Notes under the pieces: model-generated | Database searches by the model: none | Told to the model about the DNA's origin: nothing | The model's input: the letters and a program-made list of their open reading frames with translations, nothing else | Shown here: in pieces, positions 1 to 10,620 of the stretch | Numbering within the stretch: the stretch's first letter is position 1 | Layout of the letters: the number at the start of each line of letters is the position of its first letter | Translations under genes and position numbers: made by a program | NCBI GenBank assembly: GCA_947630545.1 | Contig: CANRHX010000001.1 | Span: 84,499 to 128,319, forward strand | Reading direction: 5' to 3' | Source of the DNA: an uncultured Clostridia bacterium | GTDB taxonomy: Bacteria; Bacillota; Clostridia; TANB77; CAG-508 | Length of the DNA: 43,821 bases

Positions 1-1991
1 CCTTTTAGTCTAGCCCTATAAACTAATTCTTCAGCTTTGAATTTTGATCTTACATATAAGTTATTTAAGTTTTGATCAAAATAAAAATCTTTCTCTGAAA
101 ATACTTTAAGGCTATCAGAAGAATTTAATTCTTTTGATAAATCTCTCATCAAACTTATTGTTGAGCAATGAAGAAGTTTTTTGTTAAATTTTTCACAAAA
201 TAATATAATATTATTTGTTCCTTGTACATTTATATTTTCAAAAATTTTCTTTTTTCCATAGTGTTTAACAATTGCAGCAGAGTTTATAACAGTATCAACT
301 TTATTTCCCAAATTTTCATAATCATATTTTGATAAACCTAAATAGTCAAGAGTTATATCTCCTTCAATGACCTGAATTCTTTCTCCTATCATTTTTTCAT
401 ATTTATCATTAAAATAGAATTTTAATTTATTTTTAAGCCTATTTTCTGGGGAAGAACCATTTTTTTGTCTAACTATGCAATATACAGTGCCTTTTTCGTT
501 ATCTAGAAAATTACTTAAAATGTGAGCTCCCAAAAAACCAGTTGCACCAAATAATAATAAGTTTCCTATGTTTTCTTGTTTAGGCTTTTTAAAAGTTTCG
601 ATAGTGTTTTTGCTTAATAATTCATCTATATCTGAATAATCTTCATTCAAATTAGTATTGTTCTTTTTCTCTGCATCAAATAATAAATTCATATTTTTGT
701 TTTGAATGTGTAGAGCAAGTTCTTCAATAGTAGGCATATCAAAAATAGCCTTAATTGTTAATTGAATATTAAATTTTAAGTTTATTAAATTTAATAATTT
801 TATTGCTGATAGAGAATCTCCACCAATATCAAAGAAACTTTCATTTATTCCTATATTTTTTATTCCTAATATATCTTCCCATATTTCAGATAAAGCTTTT
901 TCAACATCATTTCTAGCTGTAACTATATTATTGTTATCATTATCAAAATCATATTTTGGTAAAGCTTTTGTATCTAATTTTCCATTTATATTTAAAGGCA
1001 AGTTATCTAAATAAATATATTTAGAAGGTAACATGTAAGTTGGAAGTTTAGATTTTAAATATGAACTTAATTCTTTTTCATTTATTTTTGTTTTTGGAAC
1101 AATATATGCAACGATCCTTTGATTCCCATTATTTTCTACAATAGTTATTGCACATTCTTTAATGTTACCAAATTCTAAAATTGTGGCTTCTATTTCTTTA
1201 AGTTCAACTCTAAATCCTCTTATCTTTACTTGTTTATCTATTCTGGATATAAATTGTAAAACTGCATTTTCTTCCCAATAACACAAATCACCAGTCTTAT
1301 ATAATTTTCCATCTCTAAATTTATTAGGAATAAATTTTTCTTCAGTTAAATCTTTATTATTCAAATATCCAATAGCAACACCATCGCCTCCTACATAAAG
1401 CTCACCAGGTATTCCAACTGGTAATAAATTTTGATTTTTATCTAGTATATAGCATGTAGAGTTAGATACAGGAGTTCCTATAGGTATAGATTTTTCATAA
1501 TCTTTTTCTATTATATGACAACTTGATAAATTACTATTTTCTGTTGGACCATACACATTTACTATTTTAACTTGTGGATTTACTTTCCTGCAAATATTTA
1601 CTGTTTTAGGTAATAGTTGTTCACCACCTATTAAAATCTCACGGGTCCCACTAAATATTTTGGGATTAAACTCAATTAATTTATTAAAAAATGATACAGT
1701 TAAATTTATAATATTTATTTTATTTTGTTTAATATATTTTTCTAAATATTCAAAATCTAATAAATTATTTTTCTTAATTGGGTATAATGTTAATCCATTT
1801 AAAAAGGAACCAAATATTGCAAAGGTTGATGCATCGAAAACTACTGCTATATTTTGTAATATTCTATCATCTTCTTTAAAACTTATATAATTAGTATTTT
1901 TTACTAATCTTACAACACCTCTATGAGGCACAATTACACCTTTTGGCTTTCCTGTTGAACCTGAGGTATATATAATATAGGCACCTTGACC
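1..1991 (-). CDS. NRPS, downstream part: adenylation (from core A3), carrier protein and terminal reductase domain; cut by window edge
   Basis: I translated this myself on the minus strand; it has no start of its own and continues the reading of the 1921-3768 gene after a frameshift near position 1992. It opens at adenylation core A3 (YIIYTSGSTGKPKG), then A4 (FDASTFAIFG), A5 (NVYGPTE), A8 region (YKTGDL, RGFRVEL) and A10 (NGKLD). A phosphopantetheine carrier follows (DIGGDSLSAIKLL, Ser being the attachment site). Last comes an SDR-type thioester reductase with GATGFLG NADPH motif and a Y-x-x-x-K pair (YVRSK), truncated by base 1. The family releases the peptidyl thioester as an aldehyde or alcohol. 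A tentative manual specificity code is D-A-F-N-L-G-V-N-L-K, which I cannot assign to a residue. Terminal-reductase NRPSs of gut Clostridia are known to make dipeptide aldehydes and pyrazinones; membership in that group is inference. Confidence 0.88.
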
Positions 1992-3768
1992 GTGAAGTTA
2001 TTGTAGTTTCCAAATTTTTAGTAGAATACTTTTCTAAACCATCTAATGGTATAGTACATTTATTTTCACATTCAATTGAATTTTTGTATTTTTCATCTAT
2101 TATTACACACTTTGGATTACAATCCTGCATTATCATTTTTATACGATCTTTTGGGTATTCTATATCTATTGGAACATAAATGGCACCTAGCTTTAATATA
2201 GCCATAATTGCTATATATAAATCTATGCTTTTATCAGCTAAAATCATAACTTTATCTTGAACTGTAACTCCCTGACTTTGTAAATGTCTAGCTAATTGAT
2301 TACACTTCTTATTAAATTCTTTATATATTAATGTTTTATTTTCAAATACAATTGCAGGTTTATTTGGGTTTAATTCAACTTGTTCTTCAAAGACTTGTGA
2401 TATAGTTTTATTACGAGGATATTCAGTCTTTGTATTATTAAAATCATATAATAATTCTTTTTTTTCTATATCTGTAACTATTTGTATATCTTTTAAATAA
2501 ATGTCATTCTCAATAACCTGTTCAATAATATGTAATATTCTATTATTTATTTTTCGTATTTCATCTTCATCAAATTTTGAAGTCTGATAATCATAAAATA
2601 GTTGTAAACTTCCAGTATTATTCATATCAAATACATGAATTTCCAGACTTTCAGAAATATTTCCACAATAATTCCAATAAGTACAATATTTTATATTTGA
2701 GTCTTGACTATCATTTCTAGCATTTTGAAACGATAGCGAAATATCAAATAAGTTTCTATTTAAATCTTGTTCTTTTCTTATTCTTTCTAATAATTTATCA
2801 TAAGGATATTTACTATGTCTGAACATTATTTTTTGTTGTTCTGCTGTATATTTTAAAAAGTCAGTGAACTTTGAATTCCAATCTAAATTTAACTTATTAG
2901 GCAATGTATTAACAAACATTCCCATGGTATTTTTTTCTTTAAAATTAGAACGATTTAAAAATGGGGTTCCAATTATAACATTATCAATCCCTGATACCCT
3001 AGCTAAATAAATGGAAAAAATAGATAGTAAAAAGCTATATGCTGAACTATTGTTATCCTTGGCATAATTATTAATTTTATTACATAATGATTGACTTAAT
3101 TGTGCTACAAATCTATTTGAGTTTTGATTTGTGATATTATTTCTATATGGCTTAATTGTAGCTAAATCTGGAACTTGAGAAAAGCTATTTTCCCAATATT
3201 CTTTATCTTTTAAATATTTATCACTTTCAAAATAATTTTTTTCTTTTTCTATATATTCAAGGTAAGATGGTCTAATTTCATCAAAACTTGTTTTTAATAA
3301 AAGACTTTCATATATATTTTTTAATTGATTAGTCATTATTCCAAAAGACCATGCATCTGCAATTAAATGATGTAGATGACCTATTATTCCTCCTGTACCA
3401 TCATTTAATTTAAAAACTTTAAAAATAAAAAGTTCTGAATTTATTATATTAAGTGGAGTTTGGGCGATTTTATTTTCTAATTTTTTTAAATCTTGTTCAT
3501 TGTTTAAGTAGCAGACTTCTATTTCTGAAATTTCTGCATTACTAATAAATTGTTTTGGAACACCATTTTCAACAATTATTCTAGTTCTCATTGAATCATT
3601 TATTTTAATAAATTTTTTTATTGTTTCTTTTAATAAATTAACATTTACTTTTTCTTTTATAAACAAAGTGCCACAAATAGTATTTATATTAGTTCCCTTG
3701 TAGTATTCTTCTGTAAGCCATATACTTTTTTGTGGATTAGTTAATTTGAAGATATTATCTTTATTCAT
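1921..3768 (-). CDS. NRPS, upstream part: condensation domain and N-terminal half of adenylation domain (frameshifted)
   Basis: Residues about 1-440 form a condensation domain whose active-site motif HHLIADA (H133, H134, D138) is intact except that the usual Gly after Asp is Ala. From about residue 455 an adenylation domain starts (KPAIVFENKTLIYKEFN, KLGAIYVPID). The frame then leaves the family: after TTIT the residues are nonsense and the frame stops at 1921, while the correct A3 motif resumes one frame over. Removing one base near 1992 would give TSGQGAYIIYTSGSTG. So the gene is one C-A-T-R protein broken by a single inserted base, through real decay or a sequencing error. An N-terminal condensation domain suggests N-acylation of the product or receipt of a substrate from another module. 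The ATG at 3768 follows an AAAGGTGA ribosome site. Confidence 0.88.
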   Translation of the reverse strand: MNKDNIFKLTNPQKSIWLTEEYYKGTNINTICGTLFIKEKVNVNLLKETIKKFIKINDSMRTRIIVENGVPKQFISNAEISEIEVCYLNNEQDLKKLENKIAQTPLNIINSELFIFKVFKLNDGTGGIIGHLHHLIADAWSFGIMTNQLKNIYESLLLKTSFDEIRPSYLEYIEKEKNYFESDKYLKDKEYWENSFSQVPDLATIKPYRNNITNQNSNRFVAQLSQSLCNKINNYAKDNNSSAYSFLLSIFSIYLARVSGIDNVIIGTPFLNRSNFKEKNTMGMFVNTLPNKLNLDWNSKFTDFLKYTAEQQKIMFRHSKYPYDKLLERIRKEQDLNRNLFDISLSFQNARNDSQDSNIKYCTYWNYCGNISESLEIHVFDMNNTGSLQLFYDYQTSKFDEDEIRKINNRILHIIEQVIENDIYLKDIQIVTDIEKKELLYDFNNTKTEYPRNKTISQVFEEQVELNPNKPAIVFENKTLIYKEFNKKCNQLARHLQSQGVTVQDKVMILADKSIDLYIAIMAILKLGAIYVPIDIEYPKDRIKMIMQDCNPKCVIIDEKYKNSIECENKCTIPLDGLEKYSTKNLETTITSRSRCLYYIYLRFNRKAKRCNCAS

Positions 3769-3788
3769 AAAATCACCTTTTAATATTG

Positions 3789-3834
3789 AATTTTTAAGTA
3801 TATAAATTCCATAAAAATTATATACTTAAAAATT
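3789..3834. promoter_or_regulatory. Perfect 17-bp inverted repeat in the NRPS leader
   Basis: Positions 3789-3805 and 3818-3834 are perfect reverse complements (core TTTTTAAGTATATAA) with a 12-nt loop. It sits 21 bases before the NRPS start, in the divergent intergenic region shared with the glucan synthase gene. No U-run follows on the NRPS strand, so it is not an obvious terminator. An operator or leader hairpin is possible. Confidence 0.6.
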
Positions 3835-3859
3835 TAAAAATGCAAATTTTTGAATTATT

Positions 3860-3888
3860 TTGACAAATTTTTTATATATAAAAACAAT
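3860..3888 (+). promoter_or_regulatory. Candidate promoter for the glucan synthase gene
   Basis: TTGACA at 3860-3865 is a perfect -35 box. Seventeen bases downstream is a weak -10 (AACAAT, 3883-3888). It lies about 75 bases before the preferred TTG start at 3964. The -10 is poor, so this is tentative. Confidence 0.35.
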
Positions 3889-3963
3889 AATGATTTGAGT
3901 GTATAAAATTTCCACAACTTGCAAAAAATATGTGTAAAACATATTAGCAAGGAGTGGAAATTT

Positions 3964-6900
3964 TTGAATATAAATAAAGTATTAAAGCTAAATGGAACAT
4001 TATTAGATAAAGTACAATTAGAAAAACATTTAGAAAAAATTGCTGCAAATCATAATATAAGTAGAAAGTCTAGTAAAGAAACATATCCAGTGCCCCAAAT
4101 GATACAGAATTTTAAATTTATAAAAGAAACATATGAACTTTTAAATGAACATGTAAAATTAGAAATAAACATACATCCAGCAGGAGAGTGGCTATTAGAC
4201 AACTTTTATATCATAGAAGAAACAGTAAAACAAATAGAAAAAGAATTACCACTAAAAAAGTATGTGGATTTTTTAGGTATTGCCAATGGAAACTATGAAG
4301 GGTTTGCAAGAATATATGTATTAGCAAGTGAAATTGTTGCATATACAGAAGGAAAAATAGAAAAAGACGATTTAGAAAAATATATAGAAAGTTATCAAAC
4401 AAAAAGAACCTTAAATATGGATGAAATATGGAACATAGGATTATTTTTACAAATTGCAATAATAAATAATATAAAAGAAGTATGCGAAAAAATTTATAGT
4501 TCACACCTTCAAAAATATAAAGTAGAAAGTATTGTAGAAAGACTTATAGAAGATAAACAAAAGCAAGATCAAAAATTTAAAAACCAAAAAACAATAATAA
4601 AAAGAGCTTTTCAAGATATGAGATATTCATTTATAGAATATATGGCTTATACTTTAAAAAGATATGGTAAAAAAGGATATAGCTATTTAAAAGCATTAGA
4701 AGAAACAGTAGAAATGGCAGGAAGTACGACTTCTGACATCATAAAGAAGGAACATTTTGACATAGCTGTAAAAAAGGTGCTAATTGGAAACTATATAACA
4801 AGCATAAAGAAAATTCAAAGAATCGATTTTTTAGAGGTATTTCAAAAATTAAATGGTGTAGAAGAAATCTTAAATAGTGATCCAGCAAATGTATATTCTT
4901 TAATGGACCATAAAACAAAGTCTTATTACAGAAATAAGATAAAAGAAATATCTTGTCAAACTAAAGTATCAGAAATATATATTGCAAAAAAGATTTTAAA
5001 ATTAGCTGAAAGTAAATCAGAGTTAAAGCAAAAACATATTGGATATTATCTAATAGACAAAGGAATAAATGAATTATATCAAGTATTAAATTATAAAACA
5101 AGTAGAAAAATGAAACCAAATGATAAAGCTAAAGTGTATATACTTGCTATAACTTTTTTTAGTGTTATTACAGCAATAGGATTAACTTCTATATTAAATA
5201 TTAAAAATTTGGCATTAAATATTTTAAGTTTCATAATTTTATTAATACCTAGTAGCGAAATAATTGTACAAATTGCACAATACATTTTAAGTAAAGTCGT
5301 AAAACCAAAATTAATTCCTAAAATGGACTTTTCAAATGGAATTAACGAAGAAAATACAACAATTGTTGTAATTCCAACAATATTGAAGACTAAAGAAAAA
5401 GTGAAGGAATTAATGAGAAAATTAGAAGTATTTTATATAGCAAATAAATCAGATAATATATATTTTGCACTTTTAGGAGACTGTTCAGAAAGTAGTCAAA
5501 AAGAAGAAAAATTTGATAATGAAGTAGTAGAAGAGGGATTAAATCAAGCTAAATTATTAAATGAAAAATATCATAAGCAAGATACTCCAATTTTTCACTT
5601 TTTATACAGAAATAGGACATGGAATTCAAAAGAGGAGAAATATCTTGGATGGGAAAGAAAAAGAGGATTACTTAATCAATTTAATGAATATATTTTAAAA
5701 AATTCTAAAAATAACTTTAAAGCAAACACTTTTGAAGAAAATAATCCAATAAAAAATTTAAAGTATGTTATAACATTAGATGCAGACACAGATTTAGTTT
5801 TAGGATCTGCATTTGAATTAGTAGGAGCTATGGCACATATTTTAAATAAGCCTATTATAGATAAAAATATAGTAGTAGATGGTTATGGAATTATTCAGCC
5901 TAGAGTAGGAGTAAATTTAGATATTAGTTATAAAAATTTATTTACAAAAATATTTGCAGGTGCAGGAGGAATAGATTCATATTCAAATGCAATTTCTGAT
6001 ATATATCAAGATAACTTTAATGAAGGTATTTTTACAGGAAAGGGAATATATGACATAAATGTTTTTTCTCAAGTTATGAAAGACACAATTCCAGAAAATA
6101 CAGTATTAAGCCATGATTTATTAGAAGGAAATTATTTAAGATGTGGGCTAGCTTCCGATATTATGCTAATGGATGGCTATCCTACAAAATATTTAAGTTT
6201 TATGGCAAGACTTGCAAGATGGATAAGAGGAGATTGGCAAATTACTCCTTGGTTAAAGAAATCTAAAAAATTAAATTTACTTTCAAGATATAAGATTTTT
6301 GACAATTTACGAAGAAGTTTATTGGAAATTTCACTAATTACAGGATTTATATATTTAACTTTAATAGGATATATTTTAAATATCAAGGTATGGGGATTAC
6401 AATTAATTTTAGCAATTGTCGCAATACTTCCATTTATTTTAGAGCTTTTGAATTTAGTTATATTTAAAAAAGAAGGAGAGAAAAAACAAAAGGATTTTTC
6501 TCCAAGGATTTCTGGTGCAAAAGGTGCATTATTAAGACTATTATTAACCTTAGGGTGTTTGCCATATAAGGCATATACATCGTTAAAGGCAATTTCTAAA
6601 ACTATATACAGATGTAAAATTTCAAAAATGCATTTATTAGAATGGACAACATCTGAAGAAGCGGAAAAACAGTCTAAAGGTGACTTGATGTCATATTATA
6701 AGCAAATGTTTATAAATGTTATAGCTGGAATTGCAATTTTTTTGGCATATAAAGCTTCTATTGCAATAGCAGTGTTATGGATTATTACACCTTATATAAT
6801 GTGTCAAATAAGTAAAGAAAAAGTTAAAAAATCTAATTTAGAAAAAATGAATAAAGAACAAAAAGAATATGTACTAGATACAGCCAAAAGGACGTGGAGC

Positions 6901-9900
6901 TTTTTTGAAGACTATTTAACTAAAGAAAATAATTTTTTAATTACAGATAATTATCAAGAAGACAGAAAAGTTAAAACAGTACCAAGAACATCCTCTACTA
7001 ATATTGGGTTATCACTACTTGCCATAATTTCTGCATATGATTTACAGTTTATAGATTTAAGTAAATGTATCAATCTTTTAGAAAATGTAATCAATACAAT
7101 TGATACTCTTGAAAAATGGAATGGGCATCTTTATAATTGGTACAATATAAAAACTAAAAAACCGCTAACTCCTAGGTATGTTTCAACTGTTGACAGTGGG
7201 AATTTTGTAGGATACCTATATGTTACAAAATCTTTTTTAGCCAATTTGCATGATGAATCACTACAAACTTCTATAGATAATATACTTGAAATAGTAAACA
7301 AAACAATTGATAATACTGACTTTTCTAAATTATATGAACAAGAGCATCAAATATTTTCAATTGGATTTAATATAGAAGAAAATAAACTTACAGATTCTTA
7401 TTATGACTTATTAGCATCAGAAGCAAGGCAGGCAAGTTTAGTAGCTATAGCAAAAAAAGATGTACCAGCTAAACATTGGAATTTACTAAGTAGAACAATA
7501 ACAACGTTAAATGGTTATAGTGGGTTAGTCTCTTGGTCAGGAACTGCTTTTGAGTATTTGATGCCAAATATAAATATTCCAAAATATGAAGGAAGTCTTT
7601 TGGATGAGTCTTGTAAATTTATGATTATGAGTCAAATGGAATATGCTAAAAAATTAAATATACCTTGGGGAATTTCAGAAGCAGCTTTTAATTTAAAGGA
7701 CTTACATTTTAATTATCAATATAAAGCATTTGGTATTCCATGGCTTGGATTAAAAAGAGGATTAGCAGACGAATTTGTCGTTTCAAGTTATGGAAGTATA
7801 TTGGCAATAAATGAAGAACCAATAAATGTTGTAAAAAATATGCAATTATTGGAACAATATGGAATGAAAAATAAATATGGATTTTATGAGTCAATAGATT
7901 TTACACCTGAAAGAGTAGAAAAAGACAAGAAAGCAAGTGTGGTAAAAACATATATGGCACATCATCAAGGCTTAATTTTGCTTTCAATTAATAATTTATT
8001 TAATAATAATATTTTTCAAAAAAGGTTTATGAAAAACCCAGAAATTGAAGCAGTATCTATTTTACTACAAGAAAGAAAACCAGAAAAATATATTGTAACT
8101 AAAGAAAATAAAGAGAAAGTTGAAAAACTAAAATATAGAGACTATGAAGGATATATTACAAATACTTATACAAAAATAGATGAAAGATTAATTACTGGAA
8201 ATGTAATATCTAATGAAAATTATACAATTGCAATCAATCAAAAAGGTATCGGATTTAGCAAATATAAAGACTTCTATATAAATAGATTTAAGCCCACAGA
8301 AGAATATAGTCAAGGAATATTTTTCTATATAAAAAATATAAAAACCCAAGATATAATTACAACAAATTATGAGCAAAATGATTTAAATAAGAGCAAATAT
8401 GAAGTAAGTTTTAGTCCTGACAAGAACGAAATGAAAATTAAAAACGGTGATTTAAAGGTAAGCGTTATAAATACAGTTGATAGCAACAATCCTGTAGAAA
8501 TAAGAAGATTAACTATTAAAAATGAAGGAAATGCAGATGAAATTTTAGAAGTAAGTTCATATTTTGAGCCTGTTTTATCAAAAAAAGAACAAGATTATGC
8601 TCATCCAGCTTTCAACAATTTATTCTTAACTTATGAATTTGATAAAGATTCCAATAGCATTGTTGTAGGAAGAAGGACAAGGTCAGAGCAAGAAGAAAAA
8701 ATGTATCTCGCCACATCGCTTTATGCATCTTCTAATGAGGCTGGAGAATTAGAATATGAAATAGATAAAGAAAAATTTTTGGGAAGAGGAAATTTAAATA
8801 TTCCTAATATGATAAAAAATTCAATTCCATTTTCAAATAAATTAGGATTAGTTACAGAGCCTGTAGTAGCGTTAAAAAGAATAGTAAAACTTAAGGCTGA
8901 AGACGTTGTTACATTAGATTTTATAATATCTACAGAAAGTTCTAAAGAACTCGCTTTAGAAAATTTAAATGAGTACAAAGTAAAAGAGAATGTTAAAAGG
9001 ACAATTGATTTATCAAGAGCAAGGCTAGATACTGAAAGTAGATATTTGAGAATTAAGGGAAGAGATATTTCTAATTTTCAAAAGATGTTGTCATATATTA
9101 TATTTAAAAATCCTGCTAAAATCATTAATAGACCCAAATTTAAAAATAATAAATACAATCAAAGTGAGCTTTGGAAGTACGGAATATCAGGCGATTTGCC
9201 AATTATATTAGTCAAAATAAAAAATGCAAATGAAGCATATGTTGTAAAAGAAGTTTTAAAGGCTTATGAATTTTTTATAAATAAAAATATAGATGTAGAA
9301 GTTGTTATTTTAGATAAGGAAAAACATAGCTACGAAAATTATGTAAGAGAAGATATAGAAAATTGTATATTAAATAATCATATGGGATATTTAAAAAATA
9401 CAAGAGGAGGTATCTTTACACTTTCTAGTAATGAAATAGACAAAAAAGATATAGAATTATTAGATTTTGTATCTAGTATAACAATTGATAGTAAGTTTGG
9501 AGGAATAGAAAACAACCTAAAGGAAATAGAAGAATCATATTTAGATAATTATAAAGATATTACTAATGAGCAGAGTCTGCCTAATATAATTGAAGAAGAC
9601 AACGATGATATAGATATTTTAAATAATGCTCAAAACTTGAAATACTATAATGAATATGGAGCTTTTTCTCCTGATGGTAAAGAATATTTGATTACTGTTA
9701 ATAAAAACAAAAGACTTCCTACTGTATGGAGTAATATTCTTGCTAATTCTAAATTTGGTACTATAGTTACAGAAAGTATGGGTGGATATAGTTGGTATAA
9801 AAATAGTAGATTAAATAGGGTAACCGCATGGGAAAATAATCCAACTTATGATATTCCTGCTGAAGTGATATATATTAAAAATTTAGAAAACCAAAAAGCG

Positions 9901-10620
9901 TGGTCATTAGGGTTAAATCCAATGCCAGATGATAAAAATTATAATGTGATTTTTGGATTTGGTTATTGTAAATATATTCATAAAAGTCAAGGAATTGATC
10001 AAGAATTAGATGTATTTGTACCAAAAGAAGATAGCATTAAAGTTCAAATATTAAAACTTAGAAACACAACTCGAAGTAAGAAAAAATTAAAAATTGTATA
10101 TTATGCAAAACAAGTAATTGGAGAAGATGAAATAAAAACAAATGAATATGTAAATCTTGATTTTGATAATAATAGTAATACAATTTGCGCTACTAATTTG
10201 TATAATAGTGATTTAGAAAAAAATATTGTTTATGTATCTTGTAGCGAAAAAATTAAATCATATACAGGTGATAAAGAGTTCTTTTTAGGTCAAGGTGGTT
10301 TAGAAAATCCTGATGCTTTAAAAAAATCAAGCTTAAATAATGAAAATTCTTTAGGAAAAAACGGCTGTATAGCATATGAAGTTGAAGTAGAATTAGATAG
10401 TTTTTGTGAAAAAGAAATCACAATTTTATTAGGAGCAGAGGAAAGTATAATCGATTGCAAAAATATGGCTTATAAGTACAGTAAAGTCCAAAATTGTAGG
10501 GAAGAATTAAGTATTGTTAAGAACTATTGGGCGGAACTTTTGCGGAAGATGCCAAGTATATACACCTTTAGAATCTATGAATATAATATTAAATGGTTGG
10601 GCCACATATCAAACAATTAG
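3964..10620 (+). CDS. ndvB: Cyclic beta-1,2-glucan synthase-like protein, N-terminal part (GT84 family), frameshifted
   Basis: This is the first ~2,200 residues of a protein that with the next entry would be about 2,690 aa, close to NdvB/ChvB synthases (~2,800). Hydrophobic segments lie around residues 395-455 and 800-850. Between them is a GT2-like glycosyltransferase with DADTD near residue 606, FTGKGIYD, SHDLLEG and RWIRGDWQ. A glycoamylase-like domain follows (TAKRTWSFFEDY, then VPRTSSTNIG), then the GH94-associated beta-sandwich regions. Such enzymes make cyclic beta-1,2-glucan from UDP-glucose at the membrane. I prefer TTG at 3964 because AAGGAG lies 9 bases before it; an in-frame TTG at 3919 lacks this. 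After KM (near 10552) the frame departs from the family. It is divergent from the NRPS gene. Confidence 0.85.
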   Translation: MNINKVLKLNGTLLDKVQLEKHLEKIAANHNISRKSSKETYPVPQMIQNFKFIKETYELLNEHVKLEINIHPAGEWLLDNFYIIEETVKQIEKELPLKKYVDFLGIANGNYEGFARIYVLASEIVAYTEGKIEKDDLEKYIESYQTKRTLNMDEIWNIGLFLQIAIINNIKEVCEKIYSSHLQKYKVESIVERLIEDKQKQDQKFKNQKTIIKRAFQDMRYSFIEYMAYTLKRYGKKGYSYLKALEETVEMAGSTTSDIIKKEHFDIAVKKVLIGNYITSIKKIQRIDFLEVFQKLNGVEEILNSDPANVYSLMDHKTKSYYRNKIKEISCQTKVSEIYIAKKILKLAESKSELKQKHIGYYLIDKGINELYQVLNYKTSRKMKPNDKAKVYILAITFFSVITAIGLTSILNIKNLALNILSFIILLIPSSEIIVQIAQYILSKVVKPKLIPKMDFSNGINEENTTIVVIPTILKTKEKVKELMRKLEVFYIANKSDNIYFALLGDCSESSQKEEKFDNEVVEEGLNQAKLLNEKYHKQDTPIFHFLYRNRTWNSKEEKYLGWERKRGLLNQFNEYILKNSKNNFKANTFEENNPIKNLKYVITLDADTDLVLGSAFELVGAMAHILNKPIIDKNIVVDGYGIIQPRVGVNLDISYKNLFTKIFAGAGGIDSYSNAISDIYQDNFNEGIFTGKGIYDINVFSQVMKDTIPENTVLSHDLLEGNYLRCGLASDIMLMDGYPTKYLSFMARLARWIRGDWQITPWLKKSKKLNLLSRYKIFDNLRRSLLEISLITGFIYLTLIGYILNIKVWGLQLILAIVAILPFILELLNLVIFKKEGEKKQKDFSPRISGAKGALLRLLLTLGCLPYKAYTSLKAISKTIYRCKISKMHLLEWTTSEEAEKQSKGDLMSYYKQMFINVIAGIAIFLAYKASIAIAVLWIITPYIMCQISKEKVKKSNLEKMNKEQKEYVLDTAKRTWSFFEDYLTKENNFLITDNYQEDRKVKTVPRTSSTNIGLSLLAIISAYDLQFIDLSKCINLLENVINTIDTLEKWNGHLYNWYNIKTKKPLTPRYVSTVDSGNFVGYLYVTKSFLANLHDESLQTSIDNILEIVNKTIDNTDFSKLYEQEHQIFSIGFNIEENKLTDSYYDLLASEARQASLVAIAKKDVPAKHWNLLSRTITTLNGYSGLVSWSGTAFEYLMPNINIPKYEGSLLDESCKFMIMSQMEYAKKLNIPWGISEAAFNLKDLHFNYQYKAFGIPWLGLKRGLADEFVVSSYGSILAINEEPINVVKNMQLLEQYGMKNKYGFYESIDFTPERVEKDKKASVVKTYMAHHQGLILLSINNLFNNNIFQKRFMKNPEIEAVSILLQERKPEKYIVTKENKEKVEKLKYRDYEGYITNTYTKIDERLITGNVISNENYTIAINQKGIGFSKYKDFYINRFKPTEEYSQGIFFYIKNIKTQDIITTNYEQNDLNKSKYEVSFSPDKNEMKIKNGDLKVSVINTVDSNNPVEIRRLTIKNEGNADEILEVSSYFEPVLSKKEQDYAHPAFNNLFLTYEFDKDSNSIVVGRRTRSEQEEKMYLATSLYASSNEAGELEYEIDKEKFLGRGNLNIPNMIKNSIPFSNKLGLVTEPVVALKRIVKLKAEDVVTLDFIISTESSKELALENLNEYKVKENVKRTIDLSRARLDTESRYLRIKGRDISNFQKMLSYIIFKNPAKIINRPKFKNNKYNQSELWKYGISGDLPIILVKIKNANEAYVVKEVLKAYEFFINKNIDVEVVILDKEKHSYENYVREDIENCILNNHMGYLKNTRGGIFTLSSNEIDKKDIELLDFVSSITIDSKFGGIENNLKEIEESYLDNYKDITNEQSLPNIIEEDNDDIDILNNAQNLKYYNEYGAFSPDGKEYLITVNKNKRLPTVWSNILANSKFGTIVTESMGGYSWYKNSRLNRVTAWENNPTYDIPAEVIYIKNLENQKAWSLGLNPMPDDKNYNVIFGFGYCKYIHKSQGIDQELDVFVPKEDSIKVQILKLRNTTRSKKKLKIVYYAKQVIGEDEIKTNEYVNLDFDNNSNTICATNLYNSDLEKNIVYVSCSEKIKSYTGDKEFFLGQGGLENPDALKKSSLNNENSLGKNGCIAYEVEVELDSFCEKEITILLGAEESIIDCKNMAYKYSKVQNCREELSIVKNYWAELLRKMPSIYTFRIYEYNIKWLGHISNN

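Noticed and set aside
1660..1890. A 76-aa plus-strand reading frame
   Set aside because: It lies opposite the intact adenylation domain on the minus strand and has no recognisable features.
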